A stretch of 64,000 nt of DNA from Halosimplex rubrum (lineage in GTDB: Archaea > Halobacteriota > Halobacteria > Halobacteriales > Haloarculaceae), in the NCBI RefSeq assembly GCF_013415885.1, contig NZ_CP058910.1:3782001-3846000 (forward strand). The letters run 5' to 3'. A program made the position numbers and the translations under genes. Below the pieces are notes generated by a model. It was not told the origin of the DNA. It saw nothing but the letters and a program-made list of their open reading frames with translations, and searched no databases. Positions 23,763 through 32,419 of this stretch are shown one piece after another. Within the stretch, counting starts at the first letter, position 1; each line of letters opens with the position of its first letter.

Positions 23763-24268
23763 TGCAACTCCCCGCGCTCGACGCCCTCCCCGTCGACCTG
23801 TTCGTGATCGTCGCGTTCGTCCTGCTGGTCGGCGGCGTCGTCGGCAGCGTCACCCCGCTGGTCCCCGGCGGGATCCTCTCGCTCGCCGGCGTCGTCGTCT
23901 ACTGGTGGGCCAGCGGCTTCGCCGAACCGAACGTCTTCGTCCTCTCGGGGCTGCTGTTCGTCGCGCTGATCGCCGTCGCGACCGACTGGCTCGCCGGCGC
24001 CGTCTCCGCGAAGGCCGGCGGCGCCTCGACCCGGACGACCGTGATCGCCACCGTCGTCGGCCTGGTCGGCCTCGTGTGGGGCCCGCTGGGATTCCTCCTC
24101 GGCACCGCCGGCACCGTCTTCGTCCTCGAACTGGCCGACGGCGGCGAGATCGAGGGGAGCGCCCGCGCGGCCGGCGTGACGCTACTCGGGATGCTCACCT
24201 CCAGCGTCCTCCAGATACTGCTGACCGCCGGCGTCCTCGTCGCCATGGTCGGCGTCTTCCTGCTCTGA
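23759..24268 (+). CDS. DUF456 family membrane protein
   Basis: A 169-residue hydrophobic protein with about four to five helices (LFVIVAFVLLVGGVVGSVTP, VFVLSGLLFVALIAVATDWL, VVGLVGLVWGPLGFLLGTAG, LLTAGVLVAMVGVFLL) and the family's Gly-rich PLVPGGILSLAG and GPLGFLLGT motifs. The start ATGATG overlaps the TmcA stop, so the two are co-translated; the first ATG at 23759 was taken. Function is unknown. Confidence 0.85.
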   Translation: MMQLPALDALPVDLFVIVAFVLLVGGVVGSVTPLVPGGILSLAGVVVYWWASGFAEPNVFVLSGLLFVALIAVATDWLAGAVSAKAGGASTRTTVIATVVGLVGLVWGPLGFLLGTAGTVFVLELADGGEIEGSARAAGVTLLGMLTSSVLQILLTAGVLVAMVGVFLL

Positions 24269-24710
24269 GTTCGCTTTCGTTCGGTTCGGGTTGCGAGTTG
24301 AGCAGTGGTTTCTGATTGAGTTGGTGTGGAAGGAAGTTGGGTAAGAGCGACCGCAGTCGACGCTAGGCGTTGAAAGCCCTCGGCGCGCTCGCGGTCGCTG
24401 AGGCGGGATATCCGCGCTCTCGGCACCGCCCGCGCGGATAGTGGCCCGCTCAGGCGACTAAAGTGAACGCGAGCCCACCTCGCCCTTTCAGTCCGCCAGG
24501 AAACCGCCCCGCACAGCACCGCAGACGGCCACGAACCTCCCCAGCCGATTCGTTCGCTTCGCTCACTCATCCCTCGCGCGGCTTCCGTCGCGCGCATGAA
24601 AGCGCGCGACAGCGCACGCCACCGCACCGCAACCGCTCACTCCACCACCTGTACTGAACACTCCGGGTGTAGCCACCAAAGACTACCCTCGCGGCGCTCG
24701 AAGCGGGGGT
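24269..24710. repeat. Gene-free region, probable degenerate dispersed repeat
   Basis: No plausible gene is present in 440 bases. The segment from about 24369 to 24500 (TTGAAAGCCCTCGGCGCGCT ... CTCGCCCTTTCAGTCCGCC) has a pattern that I associate with dispersed intergenic repeats of haloarchaeal genomes, with GAAAG-/CTTTC-type inverted pieces at its ends. The right part (CGTTCGCTTCGCTCACTCAT) is a further low-complexity stretch of the same kind. Copy number cannot be checked inside this window. Confidence 0.4.
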
Positions 24711-24875
24711 ATGGTCGAGTGCGCGGAGGACGGGTGCGGGGCCGAGGCGGTCGTGGAGTTGCACGTCCCCTGGGGCGCTAACCGGCGGGTCTGCGCCGGG
24801 CACGCGCGGGTGATCGCCCGACAGGACGGCGTGGTCGCGGACCCGCTGGAGGGGCACGACGAGGAGTGGCCCTGA
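24711..24875 (+). CDS. 54-residue cysteine-containing microprotein
   Basis: A short reading frame starting MVECAEDGCGAEAVVELHVP and ending EGHDEEWP. Cys4, Cys9, Cys28 and His31 (in RRVCAGHARV) form a C-x4-C ... C-x2-H pattern that could hold one zinc ion. The acidic, charged composition is that of a genuine haloarchaeal microprotein. It is short, and no partner gene is evident, so the call rests on motif and composition. Confidence 0.6.
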   Translation: MVECAEDGCGAEAVVELHVPWGANRRVCAGHARVIARQDGVVADPLEGHDEEWP

Positions 24876-24912
24876 ATCGCCGCGGGGGCGGAGTACCGCG
24901 GCGGTCGGGCGG

Positions 24913-25257
24913 TCAGTCCGACTTCGAGGAGCGGTGCATCCACTGGTCCGAGCGGTAGGACTGGGCCACGTCGAGACACCGCTCGACGAGCGGGTGGGAG
25001 TCGTAGCTGACCACGCCCTCCTCGCGGTCGAACTCGACGACCCCGGCGTCGTCGAGCTTCGGGAGGTGGCGGTGGTGGAGCGACGACGCGAGCGCGTCGG
25101 GGTCCGCCTCGCACTCCGTCGCGACGGCGTCGACGAGCGCCGGGAGTTCCAGCGCCCCGCGGGGCGCCGCGCGGAGGAACTCGACGACCGCTCTTCGCCG
25201 TCGGTCCGCGAGCAACTCGAACGCCGTATCGAGTTCGTCCTCGTCGTCGACCGTCAT
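24913..25257 (-). CDS. Winged-helix regulator of the DUF7344 type
   Basis: A 114-residue DNA-binding-like protein. It opens with ELDTAFELLADRRRRAVVEF, the entry helix of the haloarchaeal DUF7344/ArsR-like winged helix, and continues with SSLHHRHLPKLDDAGVVEFD as recognition helix and wing. No sensor domain is present. It is monocistronic with a strong TATA box. Targets are unknown. Confidence 0.85.
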   Translation of the reverse strand: MTVDDEDELDTAFELLADRRRRAVVEFLRAAPRGALELPALVDAVATECEADPDALASSLHHRHLPKLDDAGVVEFDREEGVVSYDSHPLVERCLDVAQSYRSDQWMHRSSKSD

Positions 25258-25280
25258 CGACTACGACTTTGTGAGAACGT

Positions 25281-25290
25281 CGTATAAAAG
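25281..25290 (-). promoter_or_regulatory. TATA box of the DUF7344 gene
   Basis: CTTTTATACG on the minus strand, 24-33 bases before the ATG at 25257; a strong leaderless promoter. Confidence 0.65.
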
Positions 25291-25390
25291 ACTACCGTGG
25301 TGGACCCGGAAACCGTCGCCGAACGACCGTTTCGCTCCCGTGAGTTCCGAGCGGGCGGTCCCCGAACCGCGAGGGGCGTCGCCGAACCCC

Positions 25391-26122
25391 TCAGACGGTC
25401 GTCGCGAGCATCACCTCGTCGAGGTACTCGCCGTCGATCTTGTAGTGGTCCTCGCGGACCGCCTCGACCTCCCAGCCGTGGCCTTCGAGGAACTCGATGG
25501 CGCCCTCGTTGGCGTCGGGGACGCTGTTGTAGATCTTCTCGTAGCCGTTGTCGCTGGCCCACTCGACGCCGCGTTCGAGGAGTTCGCTGCCGATGCCGTG
25601 GCCGCGGTACTGGTCGAGGACGCCGACGGTGAGTTCGGCGGTGTGGTCGAGTTTCGCCGTCTCGTGGGTGTTGAGGTTGACCCAGCCGACGACCTCGCCG
25701 TCGACGGTGGCGACGAAGAACACGCGGGACTGCAGTTCGTTGTGCCGCAACAGCACCTCCTCGGACTCGACCACGTCGGCGACCGTCTCGGCGTCGACGT
25801 AGGTGCCGCCGCCGATGGCCTGGCGGATCACGCCCACCAGCCCCGTCAGGTCCTCCTCGCGGGCGCGGCGGATCGTCACCTGCACCCCGTCCGAACTGAA
25901 CTCCTCCTCGAGTTCGTCCTCGTACGCGATCCGCAACTCCCCCTCCGACTCCAGCAGGACGCCGTCGCGCTTGAGGATAGCGACGTGGTGGCCGAACGCC
26001 CGCGGATCCATCTCCAGCGCCCGGCGAGCCTTCCGGGGCTCGACCGACCCGTGACGCTCGACGTAGTCGTAGATGTCGCGCCGGTCGTCGTGGTCGAACG
26101 AGAGCTCCGCTGTGAGTTCCAT
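25391..26122 (-). CDS. Winged-helix/GNAT N-acetyltransferase fusion
   Basis: A 243-residue protein with an N-terminal winged helix (about 1-68; RRDIYDYVERHGSVEPRKAR and FGHHVAILKRDGVLLES) and a GNAT domain (about 80-243). The acetyl-CoA motif reads QYRGHGIGSELLERGVEWA, followed by GYEKIYNSVPDANEGAIEFL. This architecture suggests an acetyltransferase whose domain also binds DNA or that is allosterically linked to it. The acceptor is unknown. It follows the fix operon on the same strand but is separated by about 90 bases. Confidence 0.88.
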   Translation of the reverse strand: MELTAELSFDHDDRRDIYDYVERHGSVEPRKARRALEMDPRAFGHHVAILKRDGVLLESEGELRIAYEDELEEEFSSDGVQVTIRRAREEDLTGLVGVIRQAIGGGTYVDAETVADVVESEEVLLRHNELQSRVFFVATVDGEVVGWVNLNTHETAKLDHTAELTVGVLDQYRGHGIGSELLERGVEWASDNGYEKIYNSVPDANEGAIEFLEGHGWEVEAVREDHYKIDGEYLDEVMLATTV

Positions 26123-26211
26123 GCGTATCGGTACCACGCCGCGACACTTAGCATTTGTCACGGTCGATCGAGATAGAAGGAGCGCCGGCGGTGGGACAGA
26201 CCGCACCGGAG

Positions 26212-26583
26212 TCACTCGCGGTCGCGGTCGGGGACGCCCGTCAGGATCCGGGCCACGTCGGCGACGTCGTGGGTGTCGAGCAGCGCCTCGGCCGCGGTCC
26301 GGACGGAGTGGTCTGCGTCGATGTCGACGCCGTAGCAGCGGGCGTACAGTTCCAGGTAGGTGTTCAGCGCCCGCTCCAGCCGGTCGAACTCCGCCTCGCC
26401 GAAGCGGTCCCACTCGCCCGAGCGGGCGTCGACGTAGACGGCGACGGCTTCGCCGACGCCCTCCCGGCAGACGGCCGTCGCGCGCTCCTTGTCCGGTGGG
26501 TCGACCGGCGGGACGAACGACTCCTCGGCGGCGGCCGCCTCGTCGGCCAACTCGTCGATGCGGTCGCGGTACTTCGATGGCAT
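26212..26583 (-). CDS. Conserved helical protein downstream of fixCX
   Basis: A 123-residue, mostly helical acidic protein with no recognised domain (MPSKYRDRIDELADEAAAAE; FDRLERALNTYLELYARCYG). It begins 33 bases after the fixCX stop, on the same strand, and therefore is probably the last gene of the fix operon. A structural or assembly role with the Fix complex is possible only by position. Confidence 0.7.
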   Translation of the reverse strand: MPSKYRDRIDELADEAAAAEESFVPPVDPPDKERATAVCREGVGEAVAVYVDARSGEWDRFGEAEFDRLERALNTYLELYARCYGVDIDADHSVRTAAEALLDTHDVADVARILTGVPDRDRE

Positions 26584-26616
26584 GGACGGGTGATTCGGTG
26601 TGAGCGGTCGAGTCCG

Positions 26617-28284
26617 TCAGCCCTGTTCGTACTCGACGCCCTTGCCGCCCCGGGGATGAGTCCAGTCGGTGTCGGCGACGACGGCGCAGGTGCCGCACTC
26701 GACGCAGGGCTGGGTGTCGAGGCTGACGACGTGCTCCTCGGAGCCGTTCGTCCCGACGTACTCGTCGCGGTAGCAGCCGCCGCCGAAGTCCTTCGCGCTG
26801 ACCGGACAGGCCGTCACCGCCGTCCCGCTGGCGGCGAAGGAGTTGTCCCGCAGCTCGATGTGCGGGTTGCCCTCGTCGATGTCGTAGGTCAGGTCGCCGA
26901 TCCGGTCGTCCAGCTCCGGCGGTTCGATCGTGTTGACGCCCTCGACCGGTGCGCCGAGTTCCTCGGCGATGACGGTCGGGACGGTGACGTAGCCCATCCG
27001 CGTGTCCGGGAGCATCCCCATGAGGAACGGGGAGTTGAACAGCGACTCCGCGCGGTCCCCGAGCGCCGAGATCGCGGCCCGGCCGAGCGCGGAGTCGGTC
27101 ACGGCGTTCATCGCCGAGGCGACGGGGCCGACCTCGCCGAGCTTGCCCAGGGTCTTGTAGCGGGTGGGCCGGAGCTTGTCCATCACGCCCTCGTTCTCCA
27201 GTTTCGCCACGTAGCGCTCGCCGGCGGCGGACGTGTCGCCCCGGGACCTGGCGTCGACGAACGCCTCGGCGGCCAGGGCGCCCGCAGTGACGGCGTGGTT
27301 CATCCCCTTGATGATCGGCCCCTGGGCCTGCATCTGGCCGGCCGCGTCGCCCACGAGGAGGAGCCGGTCGCGGTACGGCGAGGGGTGGGCCACCTTCTTC
27401 GAGTCGGGGACGAGCTTCGCCGAGTACTCCAGTTCGTCGTACTCGTCGCCGAGCCAGTCCGCCAACAGCGGGTGCGTCAGCAGGTTGTCGAGCAACTGCT
27501 GGGGCTCCGCCCGCTCGTCGGCGATCGAGTCGAGGTGGAAGACCGTCCCGATCGAGAGGGACTGGTCGTTCGTGTAGAGGAACCCGCCCCCGCGGACGTT
27601 CCGGAACAGGTCGCCCGAGAACAGGTGGGCGACGCCCTCGTCCTCGTCGACGTTGAACCGGTCCTCGATGGCGCCCTCGGGCATGTCGACGACGGCCTTG
27701 ACGCCCTGGAACCACTCCTCGGGCTCCTCCCAGTCCATCAGGCCGGCGTCCCGGGCCAGTTCGGAGTTGACGCCGTCGGCGGCGATGATCACGTCCGCTC
27801 TGATGGGATCGAGTTCGTCGCAGGTGACGCCGACGATCTCGGCGCCCTCTCGCAACAGCCCGTTCACCCGCACCTCCGTCAGGAGGCCGCCGCCGGTCTC
27901 GCGGGTCATCTCGTGGACCTCGCGGGCGAGCCAGGAGTCCATCTTCCGCCGGAGCACCGAGTCGGCCCACTCCGTGTCGTGGTGGTGCAGGTCGCCCAGG
28001 TCGAACGTCTTCACGTCGCGACCGGCGACGTTGTGGATGTAGTGTTCCGTGACCTCGCGGTCGCTGGCCTCGTCGCGGAAGCCGGGGAACAGCTCGTCGA
28101 TCGTGTACGGCGAGGACTCCTCGGCGTAGAGCAGCCCGCCGGACACGTTCTTCGAGCCGGCGTCGACGCCCCGCTCTAGAACCAGCGTCTCGATACCGTT
28201 GCGCGCCAGCGTGGCGGCCGCCGCCGCGCCGCCGGGCCCGGCGCCGACGACGACCGCCTCGTAGTGTTCGTAGTCGTCCGTCAT
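26617..28284 (-). CDS. fixC: Electron-transfer flavoprotein:quinone oxidoreductase FixC fused to ferredoxin FixX
   Basis: A 555-residue flavoprotein. The N-terminus has the FAD dinucleotide fold VVGAGPGGAAAAATLARNG and GLLYAEE, and the middle has the ETF-QO features LLVGDAAGQMQAQGPIIKG. The C-terminus (about 480-555) is a FixX-like ferredoxin domain with CPVSAKDFGGGCY and CVECGTC. In bacteria FixC and FixX are separate. The protein would pass electrons from FixAB to membrane quinone. The gene follows fixB by two bases. Confidence 0.92.
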   Translation of the reverse strand: MTDDYEHYEAVVVGAGPGGAAAAATLARNGIETLVLERGVDAGSKNVSGGLLYAEESSPYTIDELFPGFRDEASDREVTEHYIHNVAGRDVKTFDLGDLHHHDTEWADSVLRRKMDSWLAREVHEMTRETGGGLLTEVRVNGLLREGAEIVGVTCDELDPIRADVIIAADGVNSELARDAGLMDWEEPEEWFQGVKAVVDMPEGAIEDRFNVDEDEGVAHLFSGDLFRNVRGGGFLYTNDQSLSIGTVFHLDSIADERAEPQQLLDNLLTHPLLADWLGDEYDELEYSAKLVPDSKKVAHPSPYRDRLLLVGDAAGQMQAQGPIIKGMNHAVTAGALAAEAFVDARSRGDTSAAGERYVAKLENEGVMDKLRPTRYKTLGKLGEVGPVASAMNAVTDSALGRAAISALGDRAESLFNSPFLMGMLPDTRMGYVTVPTVIAEELGAPVEGVNTIEPPELDDRIGDLTYDIDEGNPHIELRDNSFAASGTAVTACPVSAKDFGGGCYRDEYVGTNGSEEHVVSLDTQPCVECGTCAVVADTDWTHPRGGKGVEYEQG

Positions 28285-28286
28285 TG

Positions 28287-29957
28287 TCAGTCGTCGCTCG
28301 CCTCCGCGACCGCCGTCGCCAGTTCGCCCGCCTCGACCGCCTCGGTCAAGCGGGGGAGCACCTCGAAGAGGTCGCCCTCGATGTAGTAGTCGGAGAAGCC
28401 GCGGATGTCCGCGTCCGGGTCGGTGTTGATCGCGACGATGGTGTCCGACTCGTCCATCCCGACCTTGTGCTGGATCGCCCCGGAGATGCCCGCGGCGACG
28501 TACACGTCGGGTTCGACCACCTGGCCGGACTCGCCGATCTGGCGGTCCTCGCCGACGTAGCTCTCGACGTGGCCCTCGAAGTTGTACGAGGAGGTGATCA
28601 CCCCCCGCGAGAGGCCGAACGCGGCGTCATCGAACGCGTCGACCAGATCGAGACCGAGTTCGATCCCCTCGGTGGGACTGTCGCCGATCCCCCGGCCCAT
28701 CGCGACGACCACGTCGTGGCCGGTCAGGTCGATCCCCGAATCGAGCGTGTCGAACTCCGTCACCTCGACGCCGAACCAGTCGTCGTCGAGATCCATCTCG
28801 TACTCGACGATTTCGCCCTCCCGCTCGGGGTCGGCCTCGGGGATCTCGAAGCTACCCGGGATCACCGACGCGCCCTGCGGGTGGAAGTCGCGGAACGGCT
28901 TGTCGATACAGAGGATCGTCGAGTACTCGAACCCGGAGAAATCGGGGCGCTTCATGTGCAGGATGCGCTCGAACTCCTTGCTGTCGCCGGGCTTGCCGGT
29001 CTTCGCGGGGTTGGAGATCATCGCCTCCTCGATGTACAGGCCCGAACAGTCCGAGGCCAGCCCGGAGTCGAGTTCGCCCTGCACCAGCGCCGAGAGGTCC
29101 CGGCCGTTGTTCGTCGCCGGGAAGACCGTGTAGCGCGGTTCGTCGTAGTCCTTCCAGTCGACCGCGGCGTGGCCCCCGTCGGCCACCTGCCCGCCCGCGC
29201 GGGCCATCGAGCAGAAGACCTCCGTGTACGGCTTGTGCCGGAACCGCTCCAGCCGGTCGTCTTCCAGATAGACGACGCGGTCGGCACCGTACTCGATCAC
29301 CTGCTCGGTGAGGGCGCTCACGGAGTCGCCGATCAGGACGGCGACCACGTCCTCGGGCTCGCCGTCCTCGTCCCCGCCGTAATGATCGTTGTAGTCGTCC
29401 ATCAGCCGGCGCGCCTTGCCGAGCATCTCCCTCGACACGTCGATGAGTTCGCCGTGCTGGGTCTCGCAGTAGACCCACATGTCCCGATACTCGGCGTCCT
29501 CCAGGGACTCGACCCACTGCTTGTCTGCGGTCGGGTGGTCCAGATCGGGATGTTTCTCCTCGGGGGGCACGTACTCCAGCTGTTCGCCCTCCTCGTCGTC
29601 GCTGCCCTCGATGGACTCGATGCGGTCCTCGATCTGGCCCTTGGCGGTCTTGCGGTCCTGGCCGTCCCGCTCGCGCTCCAGCATGTCCCGGAGCACGTCG
29701 GCGTCGTCGACGTCGCGCACGAGGTTCGCGATATCCGCGACGGTCAGATCGGACAGGTCGACCGACTCGGGGTCGCCCTCCTTGTCGTCCGCTTCGAGCT
29801 TCTCGATCCGACTCTCGACGAGCGTCTTCACCGGCGCGCGGTCCTCGCCTTCTGCCTCCAGTTCGAGCATCTCGCGCAGCTCGTCGGCGTCGTCGATGTC
29901 CTTGATCTTCGGGCCCAGTTCGGCGATCTCGTGCTCTCTGGGGTCTATCTCCGGCAC
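28287..29957 (-). CDS. fixB: Electron transfer flavoprotein alpha subunit FixB with a duplicated N-terminal helical extension
   Basis: A 556-residue ETF alpha subunit. Residues about 160-556 contain the normal protein: the FAD-binding C-terminal domain has GRGIGDSPTEGIELGLDLVD, IGESGQVVEPDVYVAAGISG and IQHKVGMDESDTIVAINTDP. The first 120 residues are an extra acidic region containing two similar helical repeats (about 11-54 and 75-115; DIDDADELREMLELEAEGED and DVDDADVLRDMLERERDGQD). Start is GTG at 29957, two bases after fixA. With FixA it takes electrons from a dehydrogenase and gives them to FixCX, possibly with bifurcation to ferredoxin. Confidence 0.93.
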   Translation of the reverse strand: MPEIDPREHEIAELGPKIKDIDDADELREMLELEAEGEDRAPVKTLVESRIEKLEADDKEGDPESVDLSDLTVADIANLVRDVDDADVLRDMLERERDGQDRKTAKGQIEDRIESIEGSDDEEGEQLEYVPPEEKHPDLDHPTADKQWVESLEDAEYRDMWVYCETQHGELIDVSREMLGKARRLMDDYNDHYGGDEDGEPEDVVAVLIGDSVSALTEQVIEYGADRVVYLEDDRLERFRHKPYTEVFCSMARAGGQVADGGHAAVDWKDYDEPRYTVFPATNNGRDLSALVQGELDSGLASDCSGLYIEEAMISNPAKTGKPGDSKEFERILHMKRPDFSGFEYSTILCIDKPFRDFHPQGASVIPGSFEIPEADPEREGEIVEYEMDLDDDWFGVEVTEFDTLDSGIDLTGHDVVVAMGRGIGDSPTEGIELGLDLVDAFDDAAFGLSRGVITSSYNFEGHVESYVGEDRQIGESGQVVEPDVYVAAGISGAIQHKVGMDESDTIVAINTDPDADIRGFSDYYIEGDLFEVLPRLTEAVEAGELATAVAEASDD

Positions 29958-29959
29958 AG

Positions 29960-30856
29960 TCAGTCACCCCCCGCGTACGGCGCGAGTTCCTCAACGACGC
30001 CCTCCATGGCCGCGTCGTCGTCGGGGTCGACCACGGTGGCCTCGCGCTCGGAGGGGGCCTTCGGGATCGGGTCGACGCCGGCGACGATGGTGGGCGAACC
30101 GTCGAGGCCGATGTAGTCGGGGTCGAGGTTCAGCGCCTCGTGGTTCCACATCGTGAACCGGTCCCAGTCCGTGGGGTCGAGATCGGTGTCGTCGTCGAGG
30201 TACTCGCCGAACTCGTCGGCCCGGTCCCGTGTCGTCTCGCGCAGGTCCTTGTGCTTCAGCCGGTGGTCGGCCCGGCGGTAGGTCGGTTCGAACTCGGGGT
30301 CGGCGACGACGAACGCCGGCAGCGGCGCCTCGACCGTCTCGATCTCCTCCACGTCGCCCTCGACGAGACGCTTCGCCCTGAGCGTCTCCTCCGCCTCGTC
30401 GATGTCGAGCGAGATGACGTGAGTCAGCAGCGGCATGTCGAGACACCACTCGGTCTGGGGACCGGTGTGACCGGTCTCCCCGTCGGCGGTCTTGAAGCCC
30501 GCGAACACCAGGTCCGGCGGGTCGTCGAGCTTCTGGATGCCCGTGGCGACGGTCATCGCCGTCGCCCACGTGTCGGCGGCGCCCATCTCCCGGTCCGAGA
30601 GCAGATACAGGTCGTCGGCGTACACGTCCCGCATCCCCTCCTGCAGGACCTCCATGTAGCCCGGCGGCCCCATGCTCATCAGCGAGACGCTCCCCTCGTT
30701 GCGGACTTTCGTCTGCAGTGCCGCCCTGAGCGCGTGTCTGTCGTTCGGGTTCATCACCGTCGGCGTCTTCCCCCGCTCCAGGTGGCCGTCCTCGTCGAAG
30801 GAAACCTGGCCCTCCCTGAAGTCGGGGACGCCTTTCGTTAGTACGACGCTGTGCAT
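29960..30856 (-). CDS. fixA: Electron transfer flavoprotein beta subunit FixA
   Basis: A 298-residue ETF beta subunit with the conserved MHSVVLTKGVPDF start, the AMP/FAD-binding stretch ADTWATAMTVATGIQKL and the FAGFKTADGETGHTGPQTEW region. The start at 30856 is used because upstream in-frame codons lack conservation. It heads the operon fixA-fixB-fixCX. In the well-known bacterial Fix complex the FixAB pair carries the bifurcating flavin. A TATA-like AAAACTTA occurs about 40 bases upstream, so the promoter lies in the intergenic space before zfx. Confidence 0.93.
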   Translation of the reverse strand: MHSVVLTKGVPDFREGQVSFDEDGHLERGKTPTVMNPNDRHALRAALQTKVRNEGSVSLMSMGPPGYMEVLQEGMRDVYADDLYLLSDREMGAADTWATAMTVATGIQKLDDPPDLVFAGFKTADGETGHTGPQTEWCLDMPLLTHVISLDIDEAEETLRAKRLVEGDVEEIETVEAPLPAFVVADPEFEPTYRRADHRLKHKDLRETTRDRADEFGEYLDDDTDLDPTDWDRFTMWNHEALNLDPDYIGLDGSPTIVAGVDPIPKAPSEREATVVDPDDDAAMEGVVEELAPYAGGD

Positions 30857-31074
30857 GTGTATATCACACATTGGTAGCCGAAGGGACAATGGGTAAGTTT
30901 TTCGTCCATCGAAACCACCGGATCCGGTATGCGTCCCGGGATCGAGATCGGATCGCGGAGGCGCGACCGTTCGGGTCGCCTACCGGCGGGATCGACGCCG
31001 GAGTCGCGACTATGCGAAGAACGACCGGTAAAAACGCGGGACGTGACGGTGGCCGGCCACCGAACCGGGTCGCG

Positions 31075-31410
<336 letters not shown>

Positions 31411-31557
31411 CTAGGTTCACCGCCCGGGCCACCGTAAACCTTGCTCCCGTCGAACCGCACGACGCCGCCGGATTCGAGTGCGAGCGGCCCCGAACGGCGA
31501 CTCGGAGGCGGTGTCCGCCACCGCGGCCCCCGGTCGGTCGCGTCCGACGGACCGCCG

Positions 31558-32211
31558 TCAGGTCTCGGGCGAGGTGAGGATGGTGTTGGTGACGAGCCTG
31601 ACGATCGCTCGCCGGAGCCGTTCGGTGACCGCCTGGTCGGAGATACCGAGTTGCTCGGCCAGTTCGACCGTCGTGCAGTCGCGGGGGATGTCGTAGTACC
31701 CCTCCTCGACGGCGAGGACGATCGCCTCGCGCTGGCGCTCGGTCAGCCCGAACCAGGGGCCCAGATCGGGTTTGCTCGGGTTGTAGACGCGGATGACCTC
31801 GAAGCCGATGTCGCACTCGCGACAGCGCTCCTGAAAGGCCGACATCGCGTCGTGGGAGGGAAAGCGCAGCTCGAACCGCCAGGAGTCGCCGGTTCCGGTC
31901 GCGTTGAGGATGTAGGCGTTGACCGTCCGAACGGCCCGAAAGACGGCGTCGTTCTCGACCGACCACTCGAAGGTGTAGAGCACGCGGTCGTCGTAGGTGT
32001 CGATCTGGACGAGGTCGTCGACCGACGAGGCCGCGAAGACGGTCTCCTCGAACGCCTCGAAGTCAGCACCGTAGACCCAGAAGAAGGGGACCGCCCGCTC
32101 GCCGGTCGGGACGAGCGACTCCAGTTCGACCGTCCCCGAATCAGACACGTCCATGATACGTCCCAGCTCGAACTCCGTCGCGGGAATGCTAATCTCGGCG
32201 ATGACGCTCAT
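31558..32211 (-). CDS. HTH_10 (bacterio-opsin activator-type) transcription regulator
   Basis: A 217-residue regulator. The N-terminal about 150 residues form the GAF/bat-like sensor-associated domain found in these proteins (IPATEFELGRIMDVSDSGTV). The C-terminal HTH_10 domain starts GLTERQREAIVLAVEEGYYD and contains TTVELAEQLGISDQAVTERL as the recognition region. The signal is unknown. It lies upstream of the zfx/fix genes on the same strand but separated by about 150 bases, so regulating them is possible but unproven. Confidence 0.88.
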   Translation of the reverse strand: MSVIAEISIPATEFELGRIMDVSDSGTVELESLVPTGERAVPFFWVYGADFEAFEETVFAASSVDDLVQIDTYDDRVLYTFEWSVENDAVFRAVRTVNAYILNATGTGDSWRFELRFPSHDAMSAFQERCRECDIGFEVIRVYNPSKPDLGPWFGLTERQREAIVLAVEEGYYDIPRDCTTVELAEQLGISDQAVTERLRRAIVRLVTNTILTSPET

Positions 32212-32384
32212 ATAGACAACGCTTCCGTGTTACACGGCCCGCCCGAAAGCCAATGAGCATGACACATCATGCAGCGTTATCGTTTCTGAATACGCTCGTG
32301 TCTGTGGAAATAACTGACGGAGACATCGACCAAGACCGGGTCTCTGAAGACTGGGTCTCTGAATCGAACGTTTCCGCGGTGACC

Positions 32385-32411
32385 GCGGGCGGCGTCGGCC
32401 CCGCCGCCCGC
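32385..32411 (-). terminator. GC-rich hairpin downstream of GluRS
   Basis: GCGGGCGGCG (32385-32394) and CGCCGCCCGC (32402-32411) are perfect reverse complements with a 7-base loop, starting 9 bases past the gltX stop on the minus strand. It probably ends the rnj-idsA-gltX transcript. Confidence 0.55.
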
Positions 32412-32419
32412 TCGAACTC

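Noticed and set aside
28284-30116. A 610-codon plus-strand frame antisense to fixB
   Set aside because: It is a by-product of GC-rich third positions; the minus-strand FixB has clear ETF motifs.
32335-32372. Short direct repeat (GGGTCTCTGAA twice) before the GluRS terminator hairpin
   Set aside because: Only two copies of about 11 bases with no flanking structure; it could be chance.
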